Source of the DNA: Lachnospiraceae bacterium
GTDB taxonomy: Bacteria; Bacillota; Clostridia; Lachnospirales; Lachnospiraceae
DNA: 64,000 nt
Reading direction: 5' to 3'
NCBI GenBank assembly: GCA_902362715.1
Contig: CABIXN010000003.1
Location: 1,306-65,305 of the forward strand
Part shown: piece after piece, positions 10,272-20,010 of the stretch
Numbering within the stretch: the first letter of the stretch is position 1
Layout of the letters: each line of letters begins with the position of its first letter
The notes under the pieces: model-generated
The model's input: the letters and a program-made list of their open reading frames with translations, nothing else
Told to the model about the DNA's origin: nothing
The model's database searches: none
Translations under genes and position numbers: made by a program

Positions 10272-11609
10272 ATGAGTGCGATAGGCATTATAGGTATTTT
10301 AATAGGTATTGTATTATTGATCTGGCTGACAGTAAAGGGAATTCATGTTGTAATTCTTGCGCCGGCCTGTGCACTGCTTGTAATTGTGATGAATCAGATG
10401 GCGCCGCTGACCAGTCTGACAGAAGTATTTATGGGCGGAGCCATGGGATTTTTCAAAAATATGTTTTTTGTATTGCTTTTGGGGGCGCTGTTTGCCCAGA
10501 TTTTTGAAAAGTCAGGAGCGGCGTTAAGCATTACAAATGGTATTCTGGGTGTGTTTGTCAAAGGTGATATGCGGTCATCCAGAGGAATTTTAACCTGTGT
10601 TATTTCACAGATTGTGATTGCGGCAATTTTTATGTTTGGCGGAATTGATGGTATGACAGAGTTGATTACCGTATTTCCCATCTGTCTTGCTATGTGCAAA
10701 AAGATGAATATCACAAGGAATCTGGTGCCGGCACTGGCATTTACAACTGGTGTGTGGGCGATGTGTTCACCAGGAGCGCCTCAGGCGGTAAATGAAATTG
10801 CGGCAAAGCTTTGTGGAACAACGGCATCTGCCGGTCTGGTGCCCGGAATTATTGCAGCGGCCTGCATGGCAGTATTTACCATCTGGTATTTGTATTTTGA
10901 AATGAAACGCGCTATGAAGCTGGGACTGACATTTGAGAGCCTTCCAGATGATCCGGATATGTCAGATGAGCGAAGACTTCCAAACTTCTGGGTCAGCATC
11001 ATCCCTATGGCAGTTATTTTTGCTACATATAATTTCCTTCATCTTCAGCTGGTAACAGCATTGGCTATTGGTGTTATTTTATCCTTCGTTTTGCTGATGC
11101 CCACATTGCTGGAAGGAGAGAAAGGCCGTTTTGGAGAATTTACCACTGTATTATCCAAAGGTGCGGATGTAGGTGTGCGGATTACAATTATTGCGGCAGT
11201 ATTGGCCGGATTTGGCAATGTAGTATCTAACACGCCAACCTTTACGCCGCTGATTGAGAAACTGTCTAGTACCCCGATTCCAATCCTGTTTATCTGTCTG
11301 GTATTGGTTGCAGTTATCTGTGCCATTACGTCAAACAGCAACGGAGGCATTCAGGTTGCTTTAAATATTACCATTCCAATGGCACAGCAGGCCGGTGTCA
11401 GTATGGCCGCTCTGCACAGAGTTGCAATTTTTGCGGCAAGTTCTTTAAATACGCTTCCCACGAATCCGGGAGTTATGATTACCTGCCAGCTGGCAAAGGT
11501 GCCTATGAAGGCAGCATACCGGCCGATTTTTGTATTAACAGTAGTGGCGCCTTTTGTAGGAGCTGTGATTGTTGCGGTACTTTACATGCTGTTTCCGGGA
11601 ATGGCCTGA
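10272..11609 (+). CDS. GntP/CitMHS-like carboxylate permease
   Basis: A 445-residue membrane protein with about 12 hydrophobic segments and two similar halves, typical of the ion transporter superfamily (GntP, CitMHS, DctM-like). Features include FMFGGIDGMTELITVFP and the SLNTLPTNPGVMIT segment resembling the second re-entrant loop. It probably imports an organic acid substrate or intermediate with a cation. It is the last gene of the ferredoxin-flavoprotein unit, with a hairpin (AAGAGCTTTGG/CCAAAGCTCTT, 11706-11739) about 100 bases downstream. Confidence 0.75.
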   Translation: MSAIGIIGILIGIVLLIWLTVKGIHVVILAPACALLVIVMNQMAPLTSLTEVFMGGAMGFFKNMFFVLLLGALFAQIFEKSGAALSITNGILGVFVKGDMRSSRGILTCVISQIVIAAIFMFGGIDGMTELITVFPICLAMCKKMNITRNLVPALAFTTGVWAMCSPGAPQAVNEIAAKLCGTTASAGLVPGIIAAACMAVFTIWYLYFEMKRAMKLGLTFESLPDDPDMSDERRLPNFWVSIIPMAVIFATYNFLHLQLVTALAIGVILSFVLLMPTLLEGEKGRFGEFTTVLSKGADVGVRITIIAAVLAGFGNVVSNTPTFTPLIEKLSSTPIPILFICLVLVAVICAITSNSNGGIQVALNITIPMAQQAGVSMAALHRVAIFAASSLNTLPTNPGVMITCQLAKVPMKAAYRPIFVLTVVAPFVGAVIVAVLYMLFPGMA

Positions 11610-11759
11610 ATATTTAAGCGTGATAAAAGACGGATTTTTTTCAGATATAAGATCAGCAGGAAAGAGAGCATTTGATATTGCCGGACTATAATAAAATATG
11701 TATGCTAAGAGCTTTGGTGTGAAAATGCCAAAGCTCTTAATCATTGTGTTTCCAGAGAA

Positions 11760-11806
11760 CAACAGGAGAATAGCACCTGTTGCGATCTGGGAATTTTTTT
11801 GTTGCA
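11760..11806. promoter_or_regulatory. putative sigma-54 activator site (UAS1)
   Basis: CAACAGG (11760-11766) and CCTGTTGC (11776-11783) form an inverted repeat, with a further TGTTGCA at 11800. The same GCAACAGG/TGTTGC elements occur at 14270-14308 and 20011-20037, each upstream of a -24/-12 promoter. This is the probable binding site of the activator encoded at 18407-19921. Confidence 0.6.
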
Positions 11807-11979
11807 AAAATGGTGAATTCTAAAGTGAAAAAGGATTTTGGCACTGTACGAAAGGAAAACGCTGAGAATGCATGACATCCATTTACAGATTCGCGCAGCG
11901 CCTTAAAATCAGGCAGTTAATGGAAAATAAAAGAACAGATCCTCATGATTTTTCTGGTTCTGTATTTGGAGAGAAAATC

Positions 11980-11995
11980 TGGCATAGGATTTGCA
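11980..11995 (+). promoter_or_regulatory. sigma-54 (-24/-12) promoter
   Basis: TGGCATAGGATTTGCA has GG and GC exactly 10 bases apart and fits the TGGCAC-N5-TTGC consensus at all but one position. It lies 84 bases before the start codon of the 3-hydroxyacyl-CoA dehydrogenase gene. Confidence 0.8.
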
Positions 11996-12077
11996 ATGTT
12001 AGTATAGCGCATAAGCCAAAATCCAAGAAGCAGTATAGAGGAAATTTGGAAAAAACAGGAAGGGAGCAGAAAAATAA

Positions 12078-13022
12078 ATGGATCTTAAAAAAAGGGTGGC
12101 GGTGCTGGGAGCCGGGAAAATGGGACTGGGTATTGCCCAGCTGTTTGCATCCAAAGGTCATCAGGTCAAAGTAATATATGTATACGATGACAAGACAAGA
12201 TATGATGCAAAAGCCGTTCTAACAGAGAATCTTCAGGTTCTGGCAGAAAATGAAGTATTAAAGGCGGAGGAAATCCCACAGATTCTTCAAAGAATCAGCT
12301 TTGTGGATGCAATTGAAGAGGTGTCAGATTTTGCAGATATTGTATTTGAATGTATCATTGAAAAACTGGAAATCAAGCAGGAGTATTTTGCGCGGATGGA
12401 TCAGATTTTTCCGGTGGAAACAATTTTGGCCACGAATACATCAGCGATTGGAATTACAGAGATTGCAGAAAAATCTGTACACAGAGAGCGTATTATTGGA
12501 ACCCACTACTGGAATCCTGCCTATCTGGTTCCGCTGGTGGAGGTTATAAAAACAAAATATGTTTCAGATCAGATTGTACAGGATACCTATGATCTGCTGA
12601 AGCAGGCAGGGAAAAAGCCGGTAATTGTAAAAAAAGATGTTCCCGGTTTTCTGGCAAATCGGATGCAGCATGCGCTGTTTCGGGAAGCATTATCTATTAT
12701 TGAGCAGGATATTGCAGATCCGGCAGCTGTAGACGATGCCATTAAATATGGCTTTGGCATGCGCCTTGGAATCTGTGCGCCTGTGGAAGTAATGGATATG
12801 GGGGGCTTGGATTTAACCTACAATATTCATAAATATTTGTTCCCGCATCTTGAAAATTCCACGGAGCCGTCTAAATTGCTGACAGAGCGGATTGAAAGGG
12901 GCGATCTGGGATTTAAAACCGGGCAGGGGCTTGAAGCCTGGTCAGAGGAAGAGGTAAAGAGTGCAAACAAAGAGCTGACAGAAGGGCTGATTAAAGTGGC
13001 GCGGGCGCTGGGAAGACTGTAA
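12078..13022 (+). CDS. 3-hydroxyacyl-CoA dehydrogenase (3-hydroxybutyryl-CoA dehydrogenase family)
   Basis: A 314-residue NAD-dependent dehydrogenase. The Rossmann motif GAGKMGLGIA is near residue 10, ATNTSAIGITEIA and the HYWNPAYLVPLVEV segment carry the catalytic Ser/His/Asn region, and the C-terminal helical domain (KKDVPGFLANRMQHALFREA) is typical. The length matches the single-domain Hbd/PaaH type. It would oxidise a 3-hydroxyacyl thioester, or a free 3-hydroxy acid in a relative such as L-gulonate dehydrogenase. A thiolase follows after 51 bases, so the pair can oxidise and cleave a beta-hydroxyacyl-CoA. A -24/-12 promoter lies upstream. Confidence 0.9.
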   Translation: MDLKKRVAVLGAGKMGLGIAQLFASKGHQVKVIYVYDDKTRYDAKAVLTENLQVLAENEVLKAEEIPQILQRISFVDAIEEVSDFADIVFECIIEKLEIKQEYFARMDQIFPVETILATNTSAIGITEIAEKSVHRERIIGTHYWNPAYLVPLVEVIKTKYVSDQIVQDTYDLLKQAGKKPVIVKKDVPGFLANRMQHALFREALSIIEQDIADPAAVDDAIKYGFGMRLGICAPVEVMDMGGLDLTYNIHKYLFPHLENSTEPSKLLTERIERGDLGFKTGQGLEAWSEEEVKSANKELTEGLIKVARALGRL

Positions 13023-13073
13023 AAGTTTTTGTGGATGTTTGTGCCGGATAATTAAGAAAAGAGGATCAATGAA

Positions 13074-14252
13074 ATGAGAAATGTTGTAATTGCTGCAGGC
13101 TGCAGGACGCCCATTGGTACAATGGGGGGACAATTTAAAACACTGACATCACTGGATTTGTCCATTCCGGTTATGCAGAATCTGATAAAACGTTCCGGAA
13201 TTGACAGTGGAATGATAGAGGATGTGATCTGGGGATGCAATTATCAGAGAACTTATAAAGAAAATAACCTTGCCCGTGTGGCGGCAGTAAAAGCCGGGCT
13301 GCCGGTAACTGTTCCGGGGATTACGGTACATAGAAATTGTACATCTTCCATGTCTTCTATCCAGATGGGATATTATCAGATTAAGGCCGGGGAGGCTGAT
13401 TGTATTATGGCCGGAGGAGCCGACAGCATGAGCACCGCGCCTCATATGGTATTTCATGCAAGATATGGACAAAAATACGGCAATATGGAACTGAGAGATT
13501 CTATGTGGGATTCTCTTACAAATCTGGGTGTAGGGCCTGCTATGGGAATTACAGCAGAAAATGTTGCTGATAAGTATGATGTCACAAGAGAACAGATGGA
13601 CGCTTATTCTCTGCGGTCTCAGAAACGGGCGGCAGCAGCTATGGACGCAGGAAAATTTGAAGAGGAGATTATACCTGTTACAGTTTCCACACGAAAAGGA
13701 GAAACCGTTTTTCGGACCGATGAATATCCGAAACGCAATGCGACTTTAGAGGGACTTGAAAGATTAAAGCCTGCATTTAAAGAAGGCGGAAAAGTGACTG
13801 CAGGAAATGCATCGGGAATGAATGATGCGGCATCTGGCGTTATTTTAGTAGAAGAGGAAAAAGCGAAAGAACTGGGGCTTCCGATTCTGGCCCGGATTGT
13901 CAGTGTGGCAACCACTGGTGTAGAGCCGGAGCTTATGGGTATCGGTCCCATCAGCGCTACAAAAAAAGCATTAAAAAAAGCAGGACTGACTATTGAGGAT
14001 ATTGACCTGTTTGAAATTAATGAAGCCTTTGCATCTCAGTGTCTGGCCTGCCAGAAAGAACTGGGAATTCCGGATGATAAACTCAATGTTAACGGCGGAG
14101 GAATCTCTCTTGGTCATCCTGTTGGTGCAACAGGGTCCAGAATTGTAATCTCTTTGATGTATGAAATGATAAGAAGAGAAAATCGTTATGGTGCAGCCAC
14201 TCTTTGTGCCGGCGGGGGTATGGGAACTGCTGTAATCATAGAGCGGATTTAG
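13074..14252 (+). CDS. thiolase (acetyl-CoA C-acyltransferase)
   Basis: A 392-residue thiolase of normal length. Visible catalytic elements are the nucleophilic Cys in HRNCTSSM (about residue 88), NEAFA, the His in GHPVGATG and the second Cys in CAGGGMG. It should cleave a 3-oxoacyl-CoA with CoA to acetyl-CoA and a shorter acyl-CoA; the reverse condensation is possible. Its place behind a 3-hydroxyacyl-CoA dehydrogenase under a sigma-54 promoter argues for a degradative role. Confidence 0.93.
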   Translation: MRNVVIAAGCRTPIGTMGGQFKTLTSLDLSIPVMQNLIKRSGIDSGMIEDVIWGCNYQRTYKENNLARVAAVKAGLPVTVPGITVHRNCTSSMSSIQMGYYQIKAGEADCIMAGGADSMSTAPHMVFHARYGQKYGNMELRDSMWDSLTNLGVGPAMGITAENVADKYDVTREQMDAYSLRSQKRAAAAMDAGKFEEEIIPVTVSTRKGETVFRTDEYPKRNATLEGLERLKPAFKEGGKVTAGNASGMNDAASGVILVEEEKAKELGLPILARIVSVATTGVEPELMGIGPISATKKALKKAGLTIEDIDLFEINEAFASQCLACQKELGIPDDKLNVNGGGISLGHPVGATGSRIVISLMYEMIRRENRYGAATLCAGGGMGTAVIIERI

Positions 14253-14269
14253 GGATAAGAGTAAAAAGC

Positions 14270-14308
14270 TGCAACAGGCAGACCGGTGAGCGTTGCGGGT
14301 GCGCAACA
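14270..14308. promoter_or_regulatory. putative sigma-54 activator site (UAS3)
   Basis: TGCAACAGG at 14270 is followed by the palindrome GTTGCG-GGTG-CGCAAC at 14292-14307. It lies 50-90 bases upstream of the -24/-12 promoter at 14357 and shares the GCAACA/TGTTGC half-site with the other two sigma-54 promoters. Confidence 0.6.
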
Positions 14309-14356
14309 GATCAGACTGCCAGAGGCGTAAACAGTGCAGTTTCCGGTGATTTATTT

Positions 14357-14372
14357 TGGCATGTGTTTTGCA
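14357..14372 (+). promoter_or_regulatory. sigma-54 (-24/-12) promoter
   Basis: TGGCATGTGTTTTGCA has the invariant GG and GC with exact 10-base spacing. It lies 63 bases before the cyclase-family gene start. Confidence 0.82.
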
Positions 14373-14433
14373 ATAAATAAATCCGGAAGCCAAAAGGCGT
14401 AAATAAATTAAGTTAGAGAAAAGGAGAATCATT

Positions 14434-15252
14434 ATGGGAAAACAAGTATTAGTAGATTTATCACATCCGTTTGGAAGAGGAAATCCATTATGGCCGTCAA
14501 ATGGAGATTTTCATATTGACAGAGTGCAGCATATGCCGATGCATTACAGATTGCTGCAGACATTTAACGATTTTCATATGCACAATAGTACACATGCGGA
14601 TTCCCCGTCTCATGTAATACCGGAAGGTGCATTTACACATGAACTTCCATTAGAGAATTATTATGGAGAGGCTGTCTGCCTGGACATTCCTAAAAAGCAC
14701 TGGGAGCTGATTACGGTAGAAGACATTGAAAATGCGGCCAAAAAAGTAGAAGGCGGCATCAAAGAAGGAGACTGGGTACTTCTTTGTACTGGTATGCATA
14801 AACGCTGGGGAGAAAATGATGATTATTTTGCTTACAGTCCGGGATTATCCATTGACGGAGCCAAATGGTTTGTAGAGCATAAAGTAAAAGGCGTTGGTTT
14901 TGATATGCAGGCCATTGACCATATTTTATATACATATGCTGCTCAGCACGGTCCGGGGCCTTATGTTCCAAGAATTGTTGATGAATATAAAAAAGAATTC
15001 GGTCATGATCCCCTGGAGGATTTTCCGGAATGGGAGCCGTGTCACGAGATTTTACTTGGAAATAACGTTATGGGTATTGAGAACCTTGGGGGAGATATCG
15101 AAAAAGTCAAGGGACAGCGGTTTATGTTCTGTGCATTTCCATTGAGATGGTATATGGGAGACGGAACCATTGTACGTGCGGTTGCTTTCATTGACGAGGA
15201 TAAGATTAATAAAGATGTGCCTGACCGGGTTTACAAATACGGTGTATATTAA
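14434..15252 (+). CDS. cyclase family (PF04199) metal-dependent hydrolase
   Basis: A 272-residue protein of the kynurenine formamidase/cyclase family. HNSTHADSPSH (about residues 50-60) matches the HxGTHxDxPxH divalent metal-binding motif with G replaced by S. Family members hydrolyse amides, lactones and cyclic 1,3-diketones; the dihydrophloroglucinol cyclohydrolase of phloroglucinol degraders also belongs here, to my knowledge. In this context ring opening of a cyclic diketone or hydrolysis of an ester or lactone is plausible. Preceded by its own -24/-12 promoter and AAAGGAG, followed after 72 bases by an MFS transporter. Confidence 0.8.
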   Translation: MGKQVLVDLSHPFGRGNPLWPSNGDFHIDRVQHMPMHYRLLQTFNDFHMHNSTHADSPSHVIPEGAFTHELPLENYYGEAVCLDIPKKHWELITVEDIENAAKKVEGGIKEGDWVLLCTGMHKRWGENDDYFAYSPGLSIDGAKWFVEHKVKGVGFDMQAIDHILYTYAAQHGPGPYVPRIVDEYKKEFGHDPLEDFPEWEPCHEILLGNNVMGIENLGGDIEKVKGQRFMFCAFPLRWYMGDGTIVRAVAFIDEDKINKDVPDRVYKYGVY

Positions 15253-15324
15253 GCCCCAAAGATAAAAGCTTGTTTTAGGCTTGTATTGCCGGGATGAGAA
15301 GTGATGAAAGGAATAGGAGAGGTT

Positions 15325-16602
15325 ATGGATAAAAAGAACAATCATTCTCTGTTTGATTTTGGAAAAGCCGGATGGGGAACCATTATTTTCTGTATGGCAA
15401 TGTTCTGGTTTTTTGTAGGGTTTTGTACAGATGGAAATAATGTAACTGCGCCGGCTGTAGCTGCCCATCTGGGAATTCAGCCCGGAACCGTGCTTCAGAT
15501 GAACTCATACGGCGGTATGATCGGCGTGGTTTTCTACATTGCAATGGGACAGCTGACACGTAAAATAGGAGCGCGAAAAGTTTCCGGAATTTCCCTGTTT
15601 ATATCAGCGGCAGCCTATATTGTTATCGGAAACTGTCCGAATCTCGCTGTATACACGATTGCCTATGTCTGTTTGATTGGTTCTATTATGTCGGCGGGCT
15701 ATGTAGTGGGCGGCGCGCTGGTGGCTCAGTGGTTTCCAAAGAGAAAAGGCGTTGTTATGGGATATACAACCATGGGACTGAATATTGCATCTGCCACATG
15801 GGTTCCTATGATGACATTTATTGTAAATAAAATGGGATTTGAAAAGGGTGTGATTATCCCGGCGGTTTTGGTAGCAGTTCTTGCAGTGATCGGTCTTGTA
15901 TTTATGCGGAATACCCCTCAGGAGAGAGGTATCAATCCGGACTGTGTATCAGATGAAGTGTATAAAGCAGAATACGATCAGGATGATGCGGAACATGATA
16001 CAAGATGGACTGTGAAAAAATTATTGAAAACCCGCGCGGTGTGGACAGTAGCCCTTGCAACAGGAATTTTACAATGCTGCTCTACAGGCGTTATGAGCCA
16101 GCTGGTTGTCCGTAATCAGGAGCTTGGAATGTCTGCCACACAGGCGGTATCCATGATGACGATTATTGCTGTTGTGGGAATTTTTGGTTCCTGGCTGATT
16201 GGTGTATTTGACGATAAGTTTGGAACTAAAAAAGTTATGATTATTTTCTGTATCTGGTATGCTGCGGCAATTTTGGCCAACGTAACAGATACCAGATGGG
16301 GAATGTATCTGGCTGTATTTATGATTGGAATATCCATTGGAGGATCGGCAAACTTTATGACCTCTTTTCCCTCTTCTGTATTTGGAAGACACGGATTTGA
16401 AAAAGTCAACAGCGTAATATTCCCGATTCAGTCCATTGTAACGGCCAGTGCATTTCTGATTGACGGAATCAGTCTTAATGTAACCGGAAGCCTTCGATGG
16501 AGTTACCTTGTGCTGGCGATTATCGGATTAATAGATATTATTTTTGTGGGTCTGACAAAAGATCATGAATTTAATCTTGACTGGAAAAAACAAAGCGTTT
16601 GA
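15325..16602 (+). CDS. MFS transporter (oxalate/formate antiporter-like)
   Basis: A 425-residue, 12-helix major facilitator. The start is the ATG after AGGAGAGG rather than the GTG at 15301, which has no site. The N-terminal half has the family loop (GQLTRKIGARKVSG) between helices 2 and 3, and the protein resembles the OFA/monocarboxylate group. It should exchange or import a carboxylate with protons. It sits between the cyclase and the DUF362 gene in what looks like one sigma-54 transcribed unit. Confidence 0.82.
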   Translation: MDKKNNHSLFDFGKAGWGTIIFCMAMFWFFVGFCTDGNNVTAPAVAAHLGIQPGTVLQMNSYGGMIGVVFYIAMGQLTRKIGARKVSGISLFISAAAYIVIGNCPNLAVYTIAYVCLIGSIMSAGYVVGGALVAQWFPKRKGVVMGYTTMGLNIASATWVPMMTFIVNKMGFEKGVIIPAVLVAVLAVIGLVFMRNTPQERGINPDCVSDEVYKAEYDQDDAEHDTRWTVKKLLKTRAVWTVALATGILQCCSTGVMSQLVVRNQELGMSATQAVSMMTIIAVVGIFGSWLIGVFDDKFGTKKVMIIFCIWYAAAILANVTDTRWGMYLAVFMIGISIGGSANFMTSFPSSVFGRHGFEKVNSVIFPIQSIVTASAFLIDGISLNVTGSLRWSYLVLAIIGLIDIIFVGLTKDHEFNLDWKKQSV

Positions 16603-16678
16603 TAAGACAAAGAAACAGAATATGTGCAGGCGGGATTCTTTTCCGGAAAGTCTGCATAAGAATAGAGGAGGAAACAGC

Positions 16679-17968
16679 ATGGCAAAGAAATCTTTAGTTG
16701 CCCTTGCCAAAGGAACCGGTGTACAGGAGAATGTAACAAAGGTTTTTGATCTGATGGGCGGAGTAGAGCATGTAATTCGAAAAGGCTCCACGGTGGTTTT
16801 AAAGCCCAATGCCGGTCATGCGGAGCCGCCGGAAACGTCTGTCTGCACGAATCCGGAAGTGGTAAGAGCGGTTATCCGTGAAGTGAAAAAGGCATCGCCA
16901 AAAAGAATTATTATAGCAGAGGCGGCGGCTATTGGCTGCGATACGCTGGAGTGCTTTAAGGTCAGCGGTATTGAGGCCGTTGCAGAGGAAGAAAATGTAG
17001 AACTTATGGATATTAAGCGGGATAAAGATCTAGTGAATATTGCAGTTCGTGATTACAGATCGAATATTGATCATGTGCTGCTTCCAAGGTTCTTATTAGA
17101 AGCCGATCATCTGATTAATTTGCCCATTTTGAAAGCACACGCAAGTATGGTGTTTTCCGGTGCCTTAAAAAATATTAAAGGTGTGGTTCAGGATAAAGTA
17201 CATATGCAGATGCATCAGCAGAACCTGACTATGGCAATGATGGATGTGTGGTCTGCCTGCCGTGCAGATATTAATATTATGGATGCCATGCATGCGGCAA
17301 GCGGCTACAGCCCTCATATGCCGGTGCCCATTGACACTAATATGGTACTCGGGTCAAAGGATCCGGTAGCCATTGACCGGGTAGCCTGCGAGGTGACGGG
17401 TATTGACACAACTTGTGTAGATTATTTTAAGGTTGCGGCAGAAACCGGACTTGGCAATTATGATATGGAAAACATTGAGGTAGTTGGAAATACCATTGAA
17501 GAGTGCTACAAGAAAATGTGGATTCCATACATTGGCGATATGAGCACCAGATGGCCGGAATATGATGTACGGTGTGAAGGCGCCTGCTCTAGCTGTCAGG
17601 CATTGCTGGCTATCAATATGGAAGAGCTAAAGGCAGTAAATGAGTATGATAAAAATGCCGGAATGACAGTTGTAATCGGAGGAAAGAATGAGATTCCAAA
17701 AGATATTCCGGATGAAAAAATTGTGCTTCACGGAAACTGCACAAAAAAATATTTAAAAGATCATCCGAATGCATACTGGATTTTAGGATGTCCGCCAAAC
17801 GAGCCGGCTTTGTATCTGACTGTACAGAGAAAAGAAGTAATCAATGGAATGGGCGATCAGGAAGAAGAAATTATCCGCCCGTGTATGGCAAGAGATGCTG
17901 CAGTCTGGCGGGATTATGTTTTTGAAGCCGCAGAGAAATATTATTCAGAGCATCCGGGGGAAAAATAA
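16679..17968 (+). CDS. DUF362 domain protein
   Basis: A 429-residue protein with the DUF362 core (VLKPNAG near residue 43; HLINLPILKAHASMVFSGALKNIKGVV). Further Cys occur in CEGACSSC (about residue 300) and near the C-terminus (GNCTKKY, LGCPPNEP), so metal or Fe-S binding is possible. The family's chemistry is not established. The start is the ATG after AGGAGG; the longer frame from 16565 overlaps the MFS gene and has no site. Its TAA overlaps the ATG of the next small gene (TAATG), which indicates coupled synthesis. Confidence 0.8.
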   Translation: MAKKSLVALAKGTGVQENVTKVFDLMGGVEHVIRKGSTVVLKPNAGHAEPPETSVCTNPEVVRAVIREVKKASPKRIIIAEAAAIGCDTLECFKVSGIEAVAEEENVELMDIKRDKDLVNIAVRDYRSNIDHVLLPRFLLEADHLINLPILKAHASMVFSGALKNIKGVVQDKVHMQMHQQNLTMAMMDVWSACRADINIMDAMHAASGYSPHMPVPIDTNMVLGSKDPVAIDRVACEVTGIDTTCVDYFKVAAETGLGNYDMENIEVVGNTIEECYKKMWIPYIGDMSTRWPEYDVRCEGACSSCQALLAINMEELKAVNEYDKNAGMTVVIGGKNEIPKDIPDEKIVLHGNCTKKYLKDHPNAYWILGCPPNEPALYLTVQRKEVINGMGDQEEEIIRPCMARDAAVWRDYVFEAAEKYYSEHPGEK

Positions 17969-18243
17969 TGGATGATTATGTATTTGTCGATGTAGATCCA
18001 AAATTTCGGCAGCTATTGAAATCTATTTTTACAGATGAATTTATGAAAAGCTTTACGAATTTTGAAAATTTTGAAGGATTTCAGTATTCCAGTGCGGTAA
18101 TTACCAACTGGAATTCTGAACGGATGGTATATTCTCAGCTTCTGATGGACAATTTTGTAAGAGAAAGCACCAGGTTTTCTTCCTGGAATGAAATGGTGAT
18201 TGCCGCGTCAGATCAGCGGTTTGGAAAAGCAAAAGTAAATTAG
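17968..18243 (+). CDS. small acidic protein of unknown function, coupled to DUF362
   Basis: A 91-residue soluble protein rich in Phe, Asn and acidic residues (MDDYVFVDVDPKFRQLLKS...). I do not recognise a family. It begins inside the stop codon of the DUF362 gene, so it is probably a partner or chaperone of that protein. No membrane segment or cysteine motif is visible. Confidence 0.65.
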   Translation: MDDYVFVDVDPKFRQLLKSIFTDEFMKSFTNFENFEGFQYSSAVITNWNSERMVYSQLLMDNFVRESTRFSSWNEMVIAASDQRFGKAKVN

Positions 18244-18271
18244 AACCATAATAACATAAACCTCTACAATA

Positions 18272-18311
18272 AAAGAACCGGGATACTGCAGGGACAGTTC
18301 CTGGTTCTTTT
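18272..18311 (+). terminator. rho-independent terminator
   Basis: AAGAACCGGGA pairs with TTCCTGGTTCTT and is followed by TTC/T bases. It ends the cyclase-MFS-DUF362 unit ahead of the convergent activator gene. Confidence 0.75.
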
Positions 18312-18313
18312 CA

Positions 18314-18388
18314 CTCTATAGGAAATACCGTGTTGTGATAAAGCTGAAAAGTACCGATTCCTATAGAGCCAAAAACGCTTTGCTGTGG
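18314..18388. repeat. dispersed inverted-repeat element, copy 1
   Basis: CTCTATAGGAAAT (18314) pairs with ATTCCTATAGAG (ends 18368), closing a 55-base hairpin. The same element, including the loop sequence GTGTTGTGATAAAGCTG and a tail to GCTGTGG, recurs at 31127-31203. Confidence 0.8.
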
Positions 18389-18406
18389 CAGGATTCTTTT
18401 TCAAAT

Positions 18407-19921
18407 TCAGTCTTTTCTGTTTGGGTAATCTATATTGTACTGTTTGATTTTTCTGGATATGGTAGATGCATTAATGTTCAGTTTCCGTCCGGCTTCTCTT
18501 AGGTTGCCGGAAGTTTGCAGCGTATGCTCCAGAAGCTGTTTCTCGAATTCCGCTACAGCTGTATTAAAATCGGAATCTGCCGGAATGGTTTTTTTCTGGG
18601 AAGAAATATTCAGAAGGCTGGTAATGACATCATCTTCCACATGTCCCACGCCGGAGCTGCAAAGGACCAGATATTCAATAATATTTTCCAGTTCCCGGAT
18701 ATTTCCGGGCCATTTGTACTGCCGCATATAGCCAAACTGCTGCTCTGTTAGAGAGAACGGACGGTTATATTTGGAGGAAAACAGATCAATAAAGTGTCTG
18801 CACAGCGGCTCGATGTCTGCCAGGCGATCTCTGAGAGGCGGAACATGGATAGGAATAACGTTCAAACGATAGTACAAATCCTGCCGAAAGGTTCCATTTT
18901 CTATTTTTTCTTTTAAATCGGAATTGGTAAGGGCCAGAAAACGAATGTCTAGTTTAATAGGTTTTGTCCCACCGATTCTGGTAATTTCCTGAGACTGGAT
19001 AGCCCGTAGAAGTTTTACCTGAAGATCCATAGGCATATCACCGATTTCATCAAGCATCAGTGTTCCGGTGCTGGCAAGCTCAAATAATCCGGGTTTTCCT
19101 TTGGCGCTGGCGCCGGAAAAGGCTCCTTTTTCATATCCGAATAATTCTGATTCCAGAAGATGAGCAGGGATGGAAGCACAGTTGATTTTTACGAAGGGTC
19201 CGCCGCTGCGGCTGCTGTTTTTATAGATTTCATCTGCAATGACTTCTTTTCCGGCACCGGACTCTCCTGTAATCAGGACAGTAGCGTCGGAGGCGGCCAC
19301 ATGATGAATCAGAGTCCAGATATTGGCCAGCGTTGTAGTTTTTCCAATCATTTCAGAAGAAAGATTTTCATTGGAATTTGTGTTGATGGTTTTCTTATCC
19401 AGCTGTGAGAGCTCCTGCACAAAGGTATTAAAATCACTTTTTAAAGATTTCAGGGAGACAATGGTGCGGCTGCAGGCAACTACCTGACGCAGCTCTCCGC
19501 TGCTGTTAAAGATGGGGGTGCCTATAACATATCCGGTCTGAGGTTTTCCGGTTTTGTAGGTAGTAGAAAGGCGGAAAGCCGGTTTGCCTGTTTTTAGCAC
19601 ATCGGGAACAGCGCCGCCGGTATACAGTTTATCCTCTCCGGTAAGCTCCGTGATATTGTGATTTAAAACGTCTTCTTGGGTGATTCCGGTGTTACGTGTG
19701 TAGGCGGGGTTTACATAAAGTACATTGCCCTGATGATCTGTAATGAAAATACCGTCATCTAATCCGTCTACAATTTCTTTAAAGTCAATGTCTTTTTTTA
19801 GAAAATATTCCAGTTTTTCGTCTATCTGATGCAGATACTGTGATAATTCCGTATCGGCAGCTTTTTCCATGGCCTTCAGGAGTATTTCACGAATTTCCCG
19901 GATAGCAAGATACTGATTCAT
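18407..19921 (-). CDS. sigma-54-dependent transcriptional activator with PAS domain
   Basis: A 504-residue enhancer-binding protein. A PAS domain (about residues 55-165: [21 protein letters not shown]) precedes the AAA+ core with Walker A GESGAGKE (about residue 220), the sigma-54 contact loop as GAFSGA instead of GAFTGA (about 268), and a C-terminal Fis-type HTH ([19 protein letters not shown]). There is no phospho-acceptor domain, so the PAS domain probably senses a ligand. The start ATG is fixed by AGGAGG seven bases upstream. It is divergent from larB; three -24/-12 promoters nearby share putative binding sites. Confidence 0.93.
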   Translation of the reverse strand: MNQYLAIREIREILLKAMEKAADTELSQYLHQIDEKLEYFLKKDIDFKEIVDGLDDGIFITDHQGNVLYVNPAYTRNTGITQEDVLNHNITELTGEDKLYTGGAVPDVLKTGKPAFRLSTTYKTGKPQTGYVIGTPIFNSSGELRQVVACSRTIVSLKSLKSDFNTFVQELSQLDKKTINTNSNENLSSEMIGKTTTLANIWTLIHHVAASDATVLITGESGAGKEVIADEIYKNSSRSGGPFVKINCASIPAHLLESELFGYEKGAFSGASAKGKPGLFELASTGTLMLDEIGDMPMDLQVKLLRAIQSQEITRIGGTKPIKLDIRFLALTNSDLKEKIENGTFRQDLYYRLNVIPIHVPPLRDRLADIEPLCRHFIDLFSSKYNRPFSLTEQQFGYMRQYKWPGNIRELENIIEYLVLCSSGVGHVEDDVITSLLNISSQKKTIPADSDFNTAVAEFEKQLLEHTLQTSGNLREAGRKLNINASTISRKIKQYNIDYPNRKD

Positions 19922-19955
19922 AATGAGTCCTCCTGGTTTAATCGTTATTTTAGTT

Positions 19956-19984
19956 ATTATAGCAAGGTGTAATTTGTTTGTAAA
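19956..19984 (-). promoter_or_regulatory. sigma-70 type promoter of the activator gene
   Basis: Read on the minus strand, TTTACA (19984-19979) and TATAAT (19961-19956) are 17 bp apart, 35 bp before the activator start codon. Confidence 0.7.
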
Positions 19985-20010
19985 TAAATGCGGCATCTTT
20001 GTTTGATTTC

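Larger units (their letters stand above)
11610..12077 (+). other. regulatory intergenic region before the dehydrogenase-thiolase unit
   Basis: 468 bases without a credible gene. It contains an imperfectly terminating hairpin (11706-11739), an upstream activator-like site (11760-11806), a -24/-12 promoter (11980-11994) and a leader of about 70 bases. A 100-codon open frame at 11872 has no ribosome binding site and crosses the promoter, so I do not call it. Confidence 0.7.

Noticed and set aside
11872..12174. 100-codon frame before the 3-hydroxyacyl-CoA dehydrogenase gene
   Set aside because: It has no ribosome binding site, crosses the -24/-12 promoter and overlaps the real gene.
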